Part shown: piece after piece, positions 49,077 through 59,426 of the stretch
Layout: each line of letters opens with the position of its first letter
Position numbering within the stretch: position 1 is the first letter of the stretch
Origin: Staphylococcus saprophyticus subsp. saprophyticus ATCC 15305 = NCTC 7292
Lineage (GTDB): Bacteria > Bacillota > Bacilli > Staphylococcales > Staphylococcaceae
NCBI RefSeq assembly: GCF_000010125.1
Contig: NC_007350.1
Location: 1,798,001-1,862,000 of the forward strand
Reading direction: 5' to 3'
DNA: 64,000 bases
Notes under the pieces: generated by a model
What the model saw: only the letters and a program-made list of their open reading frames with translations
What the model was told of the DNA's origin: nothing
The model's database searches: none
Position numbers and translations under genes: made by a program

Positions 49077-49847
49077 TTATTTAACGATATGGTAACCACT
49101 ATCTACATGGATATTTTCACCCGTTACACCACTTGAAAAATCACTTAACAAGTATGCCGCTGTCTTACCTACTTCTTCTTGATCAATGTTACGTTTTAGA
49201 GGCGCACGTTCTGCAATCTCTTTTAAGATAGTGTTAAGGCCGCCAACACCTTTCGCACTTAATGTACGGATAGGACCAGCTGATATCGCATTAACACGAA
49301 TGTTATCTTCACCTAAGTCTAAAGCTAAATAACGTACATTTGCTTCTAAACTTGCTTTAGCAACACCCATCACATTGTAGTTTTGTACTGCAAATTCTCC
49401 GCCTAGATATGTTGTAGCTACAATGCTACCACCCTCAGGCATTAATTTTTTTGCTTCACGCGCTACAAGTGTTAAAGAATAAGAACTAATATCTTGCGCT
49501 AATAAGAAACCATCACGTGATGTATCACTAAAGCGACCACGTAAATCTTCCATATTTGCAAAAGCAATTGAGTGGTATACGCCATCAATATGTCCGATAT
49601 CTTCATCAATTTTAGCAAAACCATTAATGACATCTTCATCTTGTTGAACATCAATTTGATACATATGATGTTCTGATTGGTTTAATTGTTCAACTAATTT
49701 TTCTAATTCATTTTTACTGCGATCCTTACGGTATGTAAATACTAATTTTGCACCAAGTTGGTCCAATACTTTAGCTACACCAAAACCGATACTACGTTTG
49801 TTCGCAATACCCATAATGACGAATGTTTTATTCTCTAAATTTAACAT
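49077..49847 (-). CDS. fabI: Enoyl-[acyl-carrier-protein] reductase (FabI)
   Basis: Catalyses the last step of each fatty-acid elongation cycle, using NAD(P)H. The 256-residue SDR protein has the GIANKRSIGFGVAK cofactor loop and the catalytic residues Tyr147, Tyr157 and Lys164 at the same numbers as in S. aureus FabI. Ala95, Met99 and Ile193 match the sensitive S. aureus form. Position 204 is Leu (codon CTT, 49236-49238) where S. aureus has Phe. This is the target of triclosan and related inhibitors. AGGAG precedes the ATG; it is a single-gene unit. Confidence 0.96.
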   Translation of the reverse strand: MLNLENKTFVIMGIANKRSIGFGVAKVLDQLGAKLVFTYRKDRSKNELEKLVEQLNQSEHHMYQIDVQQDEDVINGFAKIDEDIGHIDGVYHSIAFANMEDLRGRFSDTSRDGFLLAQDISSYSLTLVAREAKKLMPEGGSIVATTYLGGEFAVQNYNVMGVAKASLEANVRYLALDLGEDNIRVNAISAGPIRTLSAKGVGGLNTILKEIAERAPLKRNIDQEEVGKTAAYLLSDFSSGVTGENIHVDSGYHIVK

Positions 49848-50054
49848 GAATATAACTCCTTTATTTAAATTTCCATTTTAATTGGTTCGAGTAGTTATGA
49901 AGCTACGAACGATCACTTTGCTCTATGCCAATATAACCATTCCCTATTTTAACATTGGTTTGATTGAATAAACAATTTATTTTACTATACTCATAAATTT
50001 AATACGTTTTCACTTCCAAATTTGTCAATATAACGCTCTTTCGTACAAAAGAAA

Positions 50055-50097
50055 ACATAAAAATAAAGCAAACGACATTGCATACCATGCAATGTCC
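50055..50097 (-). terminator. Terminator of the cpaA operon
   Basis: A perfect 10-bp stem (50074-50083 with 50087-50096) with a three-base loop, followed on the minus strand by a T-rich stretch. Confidence 0.78.
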
Positions 50098-50118
50098 TTC
50101 ACTCTATTTTTCACTAAC

Positions 50119-51963
50119 TTAATAATAGAATTCTAATTCGCGTTTTAATTCGTCTACATATTCTTTTGAACCAGTAACGATTACTCTATCTCTGTAACGT
50201 AATTGTGTATCACCATGTGGCACGATAGATTCATTATTTCTAATAATTCGTACAAAGATAATATCTCCACCAAATGGGAAATTACGTAATTGGATTTGAT
50301 CATATTGATGATTTAACATCGCAATTTCATATAATGATGTTTCAACATTACTTAAAAGATTAAGCATATTTGGTGTTTCAATAAGACCTTTTAACAAAAT
50401 TTTGTTACTCATATAACTACTGAAGATTTCAATACCCGCTTTTTGTAACGTTTCATCTGACGAACTAGACTCCAATCGACAGATAACACGTTTCACACCA
50501 TGCGCCTTAGCCATCAATGCTACTTTACGGTTAATTTCATCATCATTTGTAGAACATACTACGATATTTCTTTCGAATAGTCCTAGACGTTCTAACAACT
50601 CTTCTTCGTAATCCGAAATTTCAATCATTGAAATGGCATCAGACAATTTACGTTTATCACTTAAATCATTTCTATAATAAAGCGATACTTGATAAAGTTG
50701 TGATGATAAATTTTGGGCAATTGGAATCGTTAATTGATTTTTCCCAATCAAACTAACTTCAATTTGTCTAGTGGCCTCATCAGGCATAGGAAACATTTTT
50801 TTAAATACAATAGGTACAAATACACATGTAATCACTGCACTTAATATCAAAATACCTGAAATTTCTGGTGAAATTGTACCTAATTGTTCTGCTATTTTTG
50901 CAGAAGCAATAACTAACGATAAAGTTGATGTTAGTAAAAATGCGGAAGAAATCGTTGTTTTCATATCAAACCATTTTCGTATGTAAAACAATGGAATTAA
51001 TTTAGAAATTAAAAATGCCAAAATTAAAAATGGAATAATTAATAATAATGCTGGTTCTTTAATGAGTTGTGGAATATTCAAATCTACGCCGACCATTATG
51101 AAAAAGATTGGAATAAAAAAGCCATAGCCAAAAGAGTCTAGCTTTTCAACCATATCTTCATCTGGACCAAGTAATGAGACAACCACACCTGCTAAAAATG
51201 CACCTAAAATATTTTCTGCCCCAACCCCTTCAGCTAAAGCAACTAACAAAATAATCAGGGCAAATACTGCACGTATACCGATTTGAGTCGTACCATCCAT
51301 TAATTTCTGTAAAAATTGTGCTTTTTTGAAAATGCCGCCTAACAAATAGAAAATAATGGTAAAGACGACTAAACTACCAATTAGCCATAACGATGTATTA
51401 CCCGAAGCATGTAATGTACCATAAGCTGTTAATAGAATCATTGTAACTAAGTCTGCAAGTACAGCTACTAATAAGATAAACTGACCTATCGTCGTACGCA
51501 TAATATTCATTTCTTTAAGTGTCGGCACGACTACGCCTAATGAGATCGTAGAAATAATAATAACCATTAGTAAGACATCATCAATAAGTCCAAACCACTT
51601 AAACATATATGCGAAAATAATAGAAATAATCATAATAAACATGAAAACAACAACTGCTAATTGTAAATGGCCAGGTTCTTGTTTCTTCAATTTTTGTTCT
51701 TTATTCGCTGAACTTTTATCTCTTTTAAAAGCTTTAAAATCTATTTCCAAACCACTTAAGAACATCAAGAAAATAAATCCTAAAGTTGATAATATATTGA
51801 GCATTGCATCTCGTTCTACTAAATTTAAAAATGAGTGCCCAATGACAATGCCCATTAAAATTTCAGCTACCACTATAGGTAAAAATGTGATTCTGAGTCG
51901 ATTGACTAATATTGGTGTAAAAAATGCCGCTAACACTACGACAACAAGCGATAAAAATTCCAT
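50119..51963 (-). CDS. cpaA: Cation/proton antiporter CpaA (CPA2 family)
   Basis: A membrane K+(Na+)/H+ antiporter of 614 residues. About twelve to thirteen helices (residues 1-390) are followed by a cytosolic RCK_N-like domain (about 400-510) and an RCK_C domain (about 530-614). The S. aureus CpaA RCK_C domain binds c-di-AMP. The FLSGLEIDF and GAFLAGVVVSLLGPDEDM segments are typical of CPA2 exchangers. Its place directly upstream of fabI is the same as in S. aureus. It is last in the operon, 9 bases after mgtE. Confidence 0.92.
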   Translation of the reverse strand: MEFLSLVVVVLAAFFTPILVNRLRITFLPIVVAEILMGIVIGHSFLNLVERDAMLNILSTLGFIFLMFLSGLEIDFKAFKRDKSSANKEQKLKKQEPGHLQLAVVVFMFIMIISIIFAYMFKWFGLIDDVLLMVIIISTISLGVVVPTLKEMNIMRTTIGQFILLVAVLADLVTMILLTAYGTLHASGNTSLWLIGSLVVFTIIFYLLGGIFKKAQFLQKLMDGTTQIGIRAVFALIILLVALAEGVGAENILGAFLAGVVVSLLGPDEDMVEKLDSFGYGFFIPIFFIMVGVDLNIPQLIKEPALLLIIPFLILAFLISKLIPLFYIRKWFDMKTTISSAFLLTSTLSLVIASAKIAEQLGTISPEISGILILSAVITCVFVPIVFKKMFPMPDEATRQIEVSLIGKNQLTIPIAQNLSSQLYQVSLYYRNDLSDKRKLSDAISMIEISDYEEELLERLGLFERNIVVCSTNDDEINRKVALMAKAHGVKRVICRLESSSSDETLQKAGIEIFSSYMSNKILLKGLIETPNMLNLLSNVETSLYEIAMLNHQYDQIQLRNFPFGGDIIFVRIIRNNESIVPHGDTQLRYRDRVIVTGSKEYVDELKRELEFYY

Positions 51964-51972
51964 ATAACCCCC

Positions 51973-53358
51973 TTAAGTTAAATAAGACATAAATGATGTA
52001 GCTAATCCAAAATAAATTAGCATACTGACAATATCATTGATTGTTGTGATAAATGGTCCGCTAGCAACCGCTGGATCAATTTTCAATTTATTCATTACTA
52101 AGGGAATCATGGATCCCACTAAAGTACCTACCGTCATTGCAATCGTCAAACTTCCACCAACAATGATAGCTAGTATTGCTTGTCCGTACAGCACCATTAT
52201 AATAATAAATAGTAACAAAGCACATACAAGACCACTTAAAAATCCACTACCCGCTTCTCTTAAAGCGACTTTAAATTTACTTTGTTCATATATTTCACCA
52301 GTAGAAATATTACGTACGGATACGGCGAGTGATTGTGTCCCAGAGTTCCCGGACATCCCGCTGATAATAGGAATAAATGCTGCTAATAATGCTACTTTTG
52401 ATAAAGTATCTTCAAATGAACCTAATATTGTTGCTGTAATCATCCCTAAAAATGTTAAAATAATTAACCATGGCAATCTCTTTTTAGCTGTCGTAAACAC
52501 TGAATCATTTGTTGCATCTACGTCTGATACACCAGCCAAACGAGAGTAGTCTTCACTGGCTTCTTCGTCCATAACATCCAAGATATCATCGATTGTTATA
52601 ATACCTAGCAAATGATCTTGATAATCGACAACTGGCATTGCAATAAAATCATAGTCTCTCATCTTTTGAGCTACATCTTCTTGGTCATCTGCAGCATTTG
52701 CACTAATGACACGTTCACTCATTATGTCTTCTATGTATGCATCATTTTCAGCAATAATTAAATCTCTAAGAGAGAGTACCCCAGCCAATTGTTTGTTATC
52801 ATTAACTGCAAAAATAACATAAATTGTCTCAGCGTCTGGCGCTTGTTCTTTGACATGCATGAGCGCTTCTTTTACTGGCATGGTTGCCTTTAAAGAAATA
52901 TATTCAGTTGTCATAATACCGCCGGCAGTATCTTCATCATAATGTAATAATGCTTTTATTTCTTTTGCATCTTCTCTATTCATTAACGTGAGGAGACTAA
53001 CTATTTTTTGCTTAGATAGCTGGTTCATAATGTCAACTGCATTATCGTAAGACATTTCTTCTAGTACCTTGCTTGCATAATTAGCATTCATCGCATCAAA
53101 AAGTGATTCGTATTCATCTTCATCAATTTCTAATTGTTCAAAGAAATCCGCTACTTCTTCTGGCGATAGTACTTCATACATACGTTGGCGTATATCTTCA
53201 TTGCTATCCTCAAAGTATTCACTTTGTTCATATGTATGCATGGATAAGAATTCATCTCTAAATTCATCTATATGATTATTTAACAACAAATTGTCTAATA
53301 ATGTTTGGTCATAAACTTGTTCATCCTCTAAAACGATTGAATCTTTCTCATTAGCCAT
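51973..53358 (-). CDS. mgtE: Magnesium transporter MgtE
   Basis: A Mg2+ channel of the inner membrane, 461 residues. The cytosolic N domain (about residues 20-135) and two CBS domains (about 140-270), which sense Mg2+ and close the pore, are followed by five helices. The pore motif MSGNSGTQSL lies near residue 338. No M-box Mg2+ riboswitch precedes it, because it is internal to an operon, 26 bases after the pseudouridine synthase gene. The length matches the family. Confidence 0.94.
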   Translation of the reverse strand: MANEKDSIVLEDEQVYDQTLLDNLLLNNHIDEFRDEFLSMHTYEQSEYFEDSNEDIRQRMYEVLSPEEVADFFEQLEIDEDEYESLFDAMNANYASKVLEEMSYDNAVDIMNQLSKQKIVSLLTLMNREDAKEIKALLHYDEDTAGGIMTTEYISLKATMPVKEALMHVKEQAPDAETIYVIFAVNDNKQLAGVLSLRDLIIAENDAYIEDIMSERVISANAADDQEDVAQKMRDYDFIAMPVVDYQDHLLGIITIDDILDVMDEEASEDYSRLAGVSDVDATNDSVFTTAKKRLPWLIILTFLGMITATILGSFEDTLSKVALLAAFIPIISGMSGNSGTQSLAVSVRNISTGEIYEQSKFKVALREAGSGFLSGLVCALLLFIIIMVLYGQAILAIIVGGSLTIAMTVGTLVGSMIPLVMNKLKIDPAVASGPFITTINDIVSMLIYFGLATSFMSYLT

Positions 53359-53384
53359 TCGTACACCTCCATGTATGTTTAAAA

Positions 53385-54239
53385 TTATATCATATTAAAT
53401 AGCGTTTCTATTGCATCATATTTATCATTAATTACAATATTTTGATTTTTTATAGGATGTATGAATGCCACCTGGGTACATCTCAATAGTTGATGATGAT
53501 AGCTTTCATGCTTGCCACCATAAAGCGCATCGCCTACGATAGAATGACCGATATGCTGAAAGTGCACACGTATTTGATGTGTTCTTCCAGTTAGTAATGT
53601 TACTTCACACATACTAAATCCTTCCTTATATTCCACTCGCTTAAACCGTGTTTGCGCTGTTTTTCCAGCTGCATCGACACGACGTTGAATAATACTTTCT
53701 GGGTGTCTTGCAATGGGCGCATCTATCACGCCTTCTTTTTCAGTCTTACCATAACAGATACAAAGATATTTTTTATCTATATTAAGGTTAGACATTAAAT
53801 GATGAATAAACCCATGTTTAGCCAATATAACAATTCCAGAGGTATTACGATCTAGTCGTGTCACTATATGGGGATTGATGCCAGGCTGTTTTTCATTTAA
53901 ATAGCCTAATACTTGTTCTACTATACTATAATGCAAATGGTCTCTTGAAGGTGCGCAGTTCTGATACGGTGGTTTTGATACAACAATTAAATAGTCATCT
54001 TCGAATAAAATATTTAATGGTTGTTGATAAGGTTTAAGATTTGTACTTGGGATTTCTTTACCAAGGTATACTTCCAAAATATCACCAATAGCCAATTGTT
54101 TTCTAACCGTAACAGTTTGACCATTAACTACTAAAGCGCCATTATGTTTAATGGCGCTTATCGTTCGCTTAGAGAAATGATGTCGTTGTAAAAAAGAACG
54201 TAACATTTCTGAAGCAGTAATATTAAAAGTAAACTTCAT
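53385..54239 (-). CDS. RluA-family pseudouridine synthase
   Basis: An RNA-modifying enzyme of 284 residues. An N-terminal S4-like RNA-binding segment (about residues 12-55) precedes the catalytic domain with VTRLDRNTSGIVILAKH (catalytic Asp near residue 129). The C-terminal TGRTHQIRVHFQHIGHSIVGD motif is also present. It is of the RluD-like group, but the target uridine (rRNA or tRNA) cannot be assigned. Its start overlaps the nadK stop by one base. Confidence 0.9.
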   Translation of the reverse strand: MKFTFNITASEMLRSFLQRHHFSKRTISAIKHNGALVVNGQTVTVRKQLAIGDILEVYLGKEIPSTNLKPYQQPLNILFEDDYLIVVSKPPYQNCAPSRDHLHYSIVEQVLGYLNEKQPGINPHIVTRLDRNTSGIVILAKHGFIHHLMSNLNIDKKYLCICYGKTEKEGVIDAPIARHPESIIQRRVDAAGKTAQTRFKRVEYKEGFSMCEVTLLTGRTHQIRVHFQHIGHSIVGDALYGGKHESYHHQLLRCTQVAFIHPIKNQNIVINDKYDAIETLFNMI

Positions 54240-55048
54240 TATTCATCGTCTCCACTGGAAATAAATGAATCATGAACTCTTTTCCAAAAAGGAAATGGTC
54301 TAAATCGAGCAAATCGTATCTTCTCATTGGCTACTCTATATTGTATTGCATTCACATTCTTATGTTTAATACTCACATGATCAATGGTAGTTAAAATTGT
54401 GTCCTGATTAACTGGTGTTATCAAACACGTATGATGTTTAGGTAAGACTAAGGGAGAACCTACCGTTCTAAAGACTCTATTATTAATCGATGCGATTTCT
54501 GCAATTTGCATTGCTTCTAATGAAGGATGTATCAATGCCCCACCTAACGCTTTGTTATAAGCAGTTGAACCTGATGGTGTGGATATACACAAACCATCAC
54601 CTCTAAAACGCTCAAACTGGTTACCCCTTATATTTACATCCACAACAAGCGTAGAACCATTTTCCGTTTTCATAGTAGCCTCATTTAAAGCTAAATGGCG
54701 AGTTTCATAACCATTATCATTATAACGAACGATGATTTCTAATAAGGGATACTCAATGACTTGAAATTCGGAATTATTAATTTCAATAATTAACTTTTCC
54801 ACTTCATGTGGTAGCCAATCAGCATAAAAACCTAAATGTCCTGTATGAATCCCAACAAATGCACAACGAGAAAGCATGTAACTATACTGGTGAAACGCTT
54901 GTAACAATGTGCCATCTCCCCCTACAGAAATGACAATCTCTGGATTATCTGGGTCTTCAACCATTTGAAAATCTTTCATATGGTTAATCATCTTATGTTT
55001 TAAAGCATTTGATTTTGAATCACCTTTAGATAATATCGTGTAACGCAT
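54239..55048 (-). CDS. nadK: NAD kinase
   Basis: Phosphorylates NAD+ to NADP+ with ATP (or polyphosphate) in the cytosol. The 269-residue product has the GGDGT motif ([15 protein letters not shown], about residues 41-55). It also has the NEATMKT segment, and [21 protein letters not shown] near residues 140-160. It lies 11 bases after relQ in a tight operon. The length and motifs match the ppnK family. Confidence 0.95.
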   Translation of the reverse strand: MRYTILSKGDSKSNALKHKMINHMKDFQMVEDPDNPEIVISVGGDGTLLQAFHQYSYMLSRCAFVGIHTGHLGFYADWLPHEVEKLIIEINNSEFQVIEYPLLEIIVRYNDNGYETRHLALNEATMKTENGSTLVVDVNIRGNQFERFRGDGLCISTPSGSTAYNKALGGALIHPSLEAMQIAEIASINNRVFRTVGSPLVLPKHHTCLITPVNQDTILTTIDHVSIKHKNVNAIQYRVANEKIRFARFRPFPFWKRVHDSFISSGDDE

Positions 55049-55059
55049 CGTAACATCCC

Positions 55060-55695
55060 CTAGTCATTATTATGCTTTTTCGCACGCTTTTTAGAATAAT
55101 ATTTCTGTGCTTCTTGAATTTCTTCTTTTATTTCAGACATTTCTTCGTCTAATAAGAAAGCTGCTTCTGCCGCTCGCTCTAAACGATGTTGAATCTCAGG
55201 TGGATAGTCTCCATCATATTTATATCTCAGTGTATGTTCTATCGTTGCCCAAAAATTCATCGCTAACGTTCTGATTTGAATTTCTGCTAAAATGCTCTTT
55301 TCTCCATTAAGTGTTTCTATAGGATATTCAATAATCACATGGAATGAACGATAACCACTTTGTTTCGTATTACTAATATAATCTCTTTCTTCGACAACTT
55401 TAAAGTCTTTACGTTGTCTCAATAAATTAACCACGATATCTATATCATCAACAAATTGACACATTAAACGTAAACCAGCGATATCGTACATTTCTTCATG
55501 TAAACGATCAAATGATATTTGGCGCTTATTTGCCTTATCAATAATACTCGTCATTGGTTTCACACGGCCCGTTACAAATTCTATAGGAGAAGCATTATCT
55601 TCTACTTCATATTGTTTTCTAAGCCCTTTTAATTTAATCTTCAGTTCGTCGACTGCTTGCTTATATGGAGATAAAAACTGACCCCACTGATTCAT
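55060..55695 (-). CDS. relQ: Small alarmone synthetase RelQ
   Basis: Makes (p)ppGpp from GTP/GDP and ATP, acting in cell-wall stress responses in S. aureus. The 211-residue product is a synthetase-only protein with [45 protein letters not shown] and no hydrolase domain. The C-terminal helical tail ([18 protein letters not shown]) fits the tetramer-forming RelQ type rather than RelP. It stands between UPF0738 and nadK, 16 and 11 bases apart. Confidence 0.93.
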   Translation of the reverse strand: MNQWGQFLSPYKQAVDELKIKLKGLRKQYEVEDNASPIEFVTGRVKPMTSIIDKANKRQISFDRLHEEMYDIAGLRLMCQFVDDIDIVVNLLRQRKDFKVVEERDYISNTKQSGYRSFHVIIEYPIETLNGEKSILAEIQIRTLAMNFWATIEHTLRYKYDGDYPPEIQHRLERAAEAAFLLDEEMSEIKEEIQEAQKYYSKKRAKKHNND

Positions 55696-55711
55696 TGTGC
55701 TTCACTCCGCT

Positions 55712-56059
55712 TCAATCTAATTCGAAAGTATTTTCAACAACGGACACAAACTCCTTACCATAATTTGAATTACCTTGTATGTTATCCAATATATAGTTAA
55801 ATTCATTTTCGAATTGTTTTAATTCTAGTTCATCATTAATAATCAATTTCTTGCCTTTATTTTCATATAACATAGACCAAGTTTCTTGGACAAATATTAA
55901 ATAAGAATATGATTGTCCATCGTCTAAAATATATGCAAAACTATAATTATCGCTATCAACAAGCATTTGTCCTGCTTCTTGTAAGCCTTCTGTAGATTGC
56001 TCTGTATAACAATTTATACTGTCTTCTGTAACTTTAATTTCATTTACATAAATACGCAT
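55712..56059 (-). CDS. UPF0738 family protein (YjbL-like)
   Basis: A soluble acidic protein of 115 residues recognised as the UPF0738 family by its length and by its place next to relQ and divergent from the CYTH gene, as yjbL lies near yjbM (RelQ) and yjbK in Bacillus. No known motif or function. It heads the six-gene operon with relQ, nadK, the pseudouridine synthase gene, mgtE and cpaA. The ribosome site AAGGAGGA is strong. Confidence 0.82.
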   Translation of the reverse strand: MRIYVNEIKVTEDSINCYTEQSTEGLQEAGQMLVDSDNYSFAYILDDGQSYSYLIFVQETWSMLYENKGKKLIINDELELKQFENEFNYILDNIQGNSNYGKEFVSVVENTFELD

Positions 56060-56246
56060 GCTTGTTCCTCCTTATTCCTCATCATTTTAACATAATTCTA
56101 TCGTACATAACACGTCACAACTTACATGTTTTACCAACATATATACATAACTTTTACTTAATTCAAATTTTACAAATGCAGTTCAATTTAAAATAAGGAA
56201 AAAGTGATTTAAAATAAGTTATTATATGTAAAAAAGGAGTGTATGC

Positions 56247-56831
56247 ATGGCTACGAATAATGAAATTGAATTTAAACAATTATTAACCCAATCACAATAC
56301 CAATCCATTTATAAAACCTATTTTCAGGATGTCGGTACCTTTAGTCAAACCAACTACTATATTGATACACCACAATTTGACTTGAAGGCACACCAGTCAG
56401 CCTTAAGAATTCGTGTGAAAGATGATTATAATGAGATGACTTTAAAAATACCTGCTGAAGTTGGTCTGATGGAATATAATTTTGAAACTCGGGTCGTGCC
56501 TGAATTAAACAAATCAATCACGACACAAATGTTGCCTGCTGAAATCATAGAACAACTTGAAAAAATGGACTTTGACTTAAATCAATTAGTTATTCTTGGC
56601 GCATTAACGACAGAACGACTCGAAAAAGAAGTTAATGGGAATTTACTTGTATTAGATAAAAGTCGCTATCTTGATTTCGAAGATTTTGAACTAGAATTTG
56701 AAGTTGATGATTACGATGAAGGGTTCAAACAATTTAAAAATATTCTTGAACAATTTAATATGCAACATGAAATACCAGATAATAAAGTCCAAAGATTTTT
56801 TAAACGTAAATCAAATTTATTTGGCAATTAA
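56247..56831 (+). CDS. CYTH domain protein (YjbK-like)
   Basis: A soluble triphosphate tunnel metalloenzyme-like protein of 194 residues. The N-terminal EIEFKQLLT motif (the ExExK signature of CYTH), the RIRVKDD and EMTLKIP strands, and the Glu-rich C-terminal ELEFEVDDYDEG support the call. It is expected to hydrolyse inorganic triphosphate or a related substrate, but this is inference. AAAGGAG precedes the ATG. It is probably cotranscribed with the globin gene, 87 bases later. Confidence 0.86.
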   Translation: MATNNEIEFKQLLTQSQYQSIYKTYFQDVGTFSQTNYYIDTPQFDLKAHQSALRIRVKDDYNEMTLKIPAEVGLMEYNFETRVVPELNKSITTQMLPAEIIEQLEKMDFDLNQLVILGALTTERLEKEVNGNLLVLDKSRYLDFEDFELEFEVDDYDEGFKQFKNILEQFNMQHEIPDNKVQRFFKRKSNLFGN

Positions 56832-56918
56832 TCAAGCACAATAGCAAGAAGTCGAATTACTTCCAAATGTAAAAATTCATGTTATATTAGTAATATATTA
56901 ACAGGATACGGTGATATT

Positions 56919-57290
56919 ATGACTCAAACACCTTATGAAATCATTGGACATGACGCCTTATACAAGATGATTGATCATTTTTATTATTTAGTTAAACGCG
57001 ACGATAGAATTAACCATTTGTTTCCTGGGGATTTTGAAGAAACGAGTAGAAAACAAAAGCAATTCTTGACGCAATTTTTAGGTGGTCCAAACCTTTATAC
57101 ACAGGAACATGGTCACCCAATGCTAAAAAAACGGCATATGGATTTCATAATCACAAATCACGAACGAGATGCGTGGCTTGAAAATATGGCACATGCAATC
57201 GCGCATGCACAATTTCCAGCTGGTGTTGGTGATTACTTATATGAACGATTACGTTTAACGGCAAATCACATGGTTAATTCCGAAAATTAA
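56919..57290 (+). CDS. Truncated haemoglobin (YjbI-like, group II)
   Basis: A small haem protein of 123 residues. The proximal His lies in the HPMLKKRHMDF region, with a Tyr/Trp-rich distal pocket (FYYLVKRDDRINHLFPGDF; DAWLENMAHA). YjbI of Bacillales lies next to yjbH, as here, with only 17 bases between the genes. A role in oxygen or NO chemistry or in protection of YjbH is suggested for the family but is not shown by this sequence. Confidence 0.86.
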   Translation: MTQTPYEIIGHDALYKMIDHFYYLVKRDDRINHLFPGDFEETSRKQKQFLTQFLGGPNLYTQEHGHPMLKKRHMDFIITNHERDAWLENMAHAIAHAQFPAGVGDYLYERLRLTANHMVNSEN

Positions 57291-57307
57291 TTGTAGGTGG
57301 AATAGAC

Positions 57308-58096
57308 ATGACTGAAGAATTAAGATTAATACAACCTAATAGTCGTGAAGATGCAAATCTTTCACCTGTGAGCAAGATAGAAATTTATTCCTTTTTCGAT
57401 CCATTCAGTAAGGAATGCTTTAAGCTATCGGCTATCCTTTCTAAATTACGTATTGAATATAAGCAATATATTAGTATTAGACATATATTGAACCCTTCAT
57501 TACGTGTTTTAACAAAATGCCAAGCTCAGAGCACCTCTGATTTAGATAATATCGCATTAGCCTATAAGGCTGCGGAACTTCAAGGACGTATTCGTGCTGA
57601 ACGATTTATACATCTCGTTCAAAATGAAATTATTCCTAAGCGTGATATTATTACTGAATCAATGGTAAATAGTTGTATCAGTAACGCAGGTTTAGATTAC
57701 GAAGTATTTAAAGAAGATTTAAATAGTTCTTGCTTAAAAGAAAGTTTACAAGTAGACTTGCATATTGCTCGAGAAATGGAAATTGAGGAAGCGCCCTCTC
57801 TCGTATTTTTTAATGAAGATGTTCACGAAGAAGGCTTAAAAGTGGAAGGCTTATATCCTTACCATATATACACATATATTATTAATGAGCTTATTGGTTC
57901 AACAATAGAAAAAGAATTACCACCAAGTTTAGAAGACTATATCCAACAACAACAATTGGTTACCAAAGAAGAGCTACTTACGATTTATGAATGGCCGGAA
58001 AAACTAATGAATAAAGAACTTAAAAAGCTAGCACTACAGCAAAAAATTGAAAAACTTAAATCACCAGATGGCAAATTCTGGAAAGCAAAAAATTAA
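57308..58096 (+). CDS. yjbH: ClpXP adaptor YjbH (SpxH)
   Basis: Binds Spx and delivers it to ClpXP for degradation, releasing it under disulfide stress. The 262-residue product has a DsbA-like thioredoxin fold with a FFDPFSKECFKLS loop at residues 29-41. The loop has a single Cys instead of the CxxC found in Bacillus. The C-terminal part is helical. Spx is encoded at the right end of the window. The ribosome site GTAGGTGG is weak to moderate. Confidence 0.93.
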   Translation: MTEELRLIQPNSREDANLSPVSKIEIYSFFDPFSKECFKLSAILSKLRIEYKQYISIRHILNPSLRVLTKCQAQSTSDLDNIALAYKAAELQGRIRAERFIHLVQNEIIPKRDIITESMVNSCISNAGLDYEVFKEDLNSSCLKESLQVDLHIAREMEIEEAPSLVFFNEDVHEEGLKVEGLYPYHIYTYIINELIGSTIEKELPPSLEDYIQQQQLVTKEELLTIYEWPEKLMNKELKKLALQQKIEKLKSPDGKFWKAKN

Positions 58097-58150
58097 TCTT
58101 TTTAACACGTACGATATAGTATAAATGTATTAATTTCAAAAACATGAAGT

Positions 58151-58220
58151 TGGGACATACAGTCCCATGTTCAAATAAAGAGGACTAATCACTATGTAAA
58201 TGGATTAGCCCTCTTTTTTT
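58151..58220 (+). terminator. Terminator of the CYTH-yjbI-yjbH transcript
   Basis: A small hairpin (TGGGACatacaGTCCCA, 58151-58167) precedes the main stem AAAGAGG/CTAATC with GATTAG/CCTCTTT (58177-58190 with about 58203-58217), which ends in seven T. Confidence 0.88.
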
Positions 58221-58598
58221 ATATTCATTACACCATTTAGATTGTACTTGCTACTCTAGAGATATAGACCAAGCCATAGTCCTTAACTCATACAATTTCT
58301 CTGTATATCAGCACGTGAAGATTTCGTGTAGAAACGATTAATACATACAATTTAAAATGCACTTGATTTTCACGCTATTCATAAATAAGAACTTGAAATT
58401 GTCCTGATGACACTATAGTAAAAAGATTACTTAATACATTAGAAAATTATATTAATGTAAACAAAACGTGAATTCTTATATTTTGTCCTTTAATCTTACA
58501 AATATTTAGTTATTAAGCTATTCATAGTCAAACTATTTTCCTTTATTACGATGACATCTTTTTAATTGCAGAGATATTTGCACTACTTAGTATGTTCA
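58221..58598. other. Noncoding gap between yjbH and the reductase gene
   Basis: About 380 bases of AT-rich DNA with no ORF having a ribosome site, no hairpin as strong as the flanking terminators and no copy of the two-hairpin repeat. Confidence 0.5.
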
Positions 58599-58638
58599 TA
58601 AAAAATGGACTAGTGCGCTTTTGCTCACCAGTCCAATT
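58599..58638 (-). terminator. Terminator of the NAD(P)-binding protein gene
   Basis: A stem of ATTGGACTGGTG paired with CACTAGTCCAT, with one mismatch, followed on the minus strand by six T. It lies about 50 bases past the gene. Confidence 0.82.
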
Positions 58639-58689
58639 TATGATAGTGCTTTATTATGAATGACTTACTACTTTTTTGTTTTTTGAAAA

Positions 58690-59304
58690 TTACTTTGCAA
58701 ATACCGCAAAGCGACTTTGAATATGTTCAGGGTTCATTGCCTCATCTACAATTGCTTTAGCAAAATCTGCATAACTTACATGTGTACCTATTACTTCATC
58801 ATCACTCACTTTATAAGCGCCTGTTTTCTCACCATCAAATTGAAAATCTGGTGCTGGACACACAAAAGTCCATTGCACATCATCACGCTCTTTAATTTCT
58901 TCAAATGTTTTGACTTGCGCCATGCTAATAGGTTTTACTTCTTCTGGCATATCAGGAGAATCAATCAATCTTTCTGTATGTGCTTTATCTACGTATAAAC
59001 TACCTGCGCCACCTATAATAATGAGTCGTTTTTGACTGTCACTAACCAAATTACTAAGATGTTCTAGCGATTGACTGTGCTCATTCAACTTATCTTTATT
59101 CATTTGTCCAAATGCATCAACAATGACATCAAAAGGTGCAATATCTTCTTTAGTCAAATCAAACAAATCTTTTTGTATGACTTGATGCGCAACTGTTTTA
59201 TTCTCACTTCTAACAATTGCTGTAACATCTAGCGATCTTTCTACCGCTTCCTTAGTAATAAGTTGACCGGCTTTCCCATTTGCTGCTACTACTGCAATTT
59301 TCAT
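58690..59304 (-). CDS. NAD(P)-binding reductase of the NmrA/atypical SDR type
   Basis: A cytosolic Rossmann-fold protein of 204 residues with the N-terminal dinucleotide motif VVAANGKAGQLI (GxxGxxG-like). It has the IIGGAGSLYVD strand typical of NmrA/YwnB-like proteins. There is no YxxxK catalytic pair in the usual SDR place, so it may be a sensor or reductase of unknown substrate. GAAGTGTT precedes the ATG. It is a single-gene unit with its own terminator. Confidence 0.8.
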   Translation of the reverse strand: MKIAVVAANGKAGQLITKEAVERSLDVTAIVRSENKTVAHQVIQKDLFDLTKEDIAPFDVIVDAFGQMNKDKLNEHSQSLEHLSNLVSDSQKRLIIIGGAGSLYVDKAHTERLIDSPDMPEEVKPISMAQVKTFEEIKERDDVQWTFVCPAPDFQFDGEKTGAYKVSDDEVIGTHVSYADFAKAIVDEAMNPEHIQSRFAVFAK

Positions 59305-59426
59305 GAAAACACTTCTTTCTTGTATTTATTTTAGATACAAGTTTAGGATAACGCTTTTTCGGAATAAAGTCAATTGAATAGTTATTCATTTAAACGCATT
59401 TTGGAAATTTATTTAAAAGAGAGCAT

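Noticed and set aside
51973..53384. An M-box Mg2+ riboswitch before mgtE.
   Set aside because: Only 26 bases separate mgtE from the preceding gene of the same operon, too short for an M-box.
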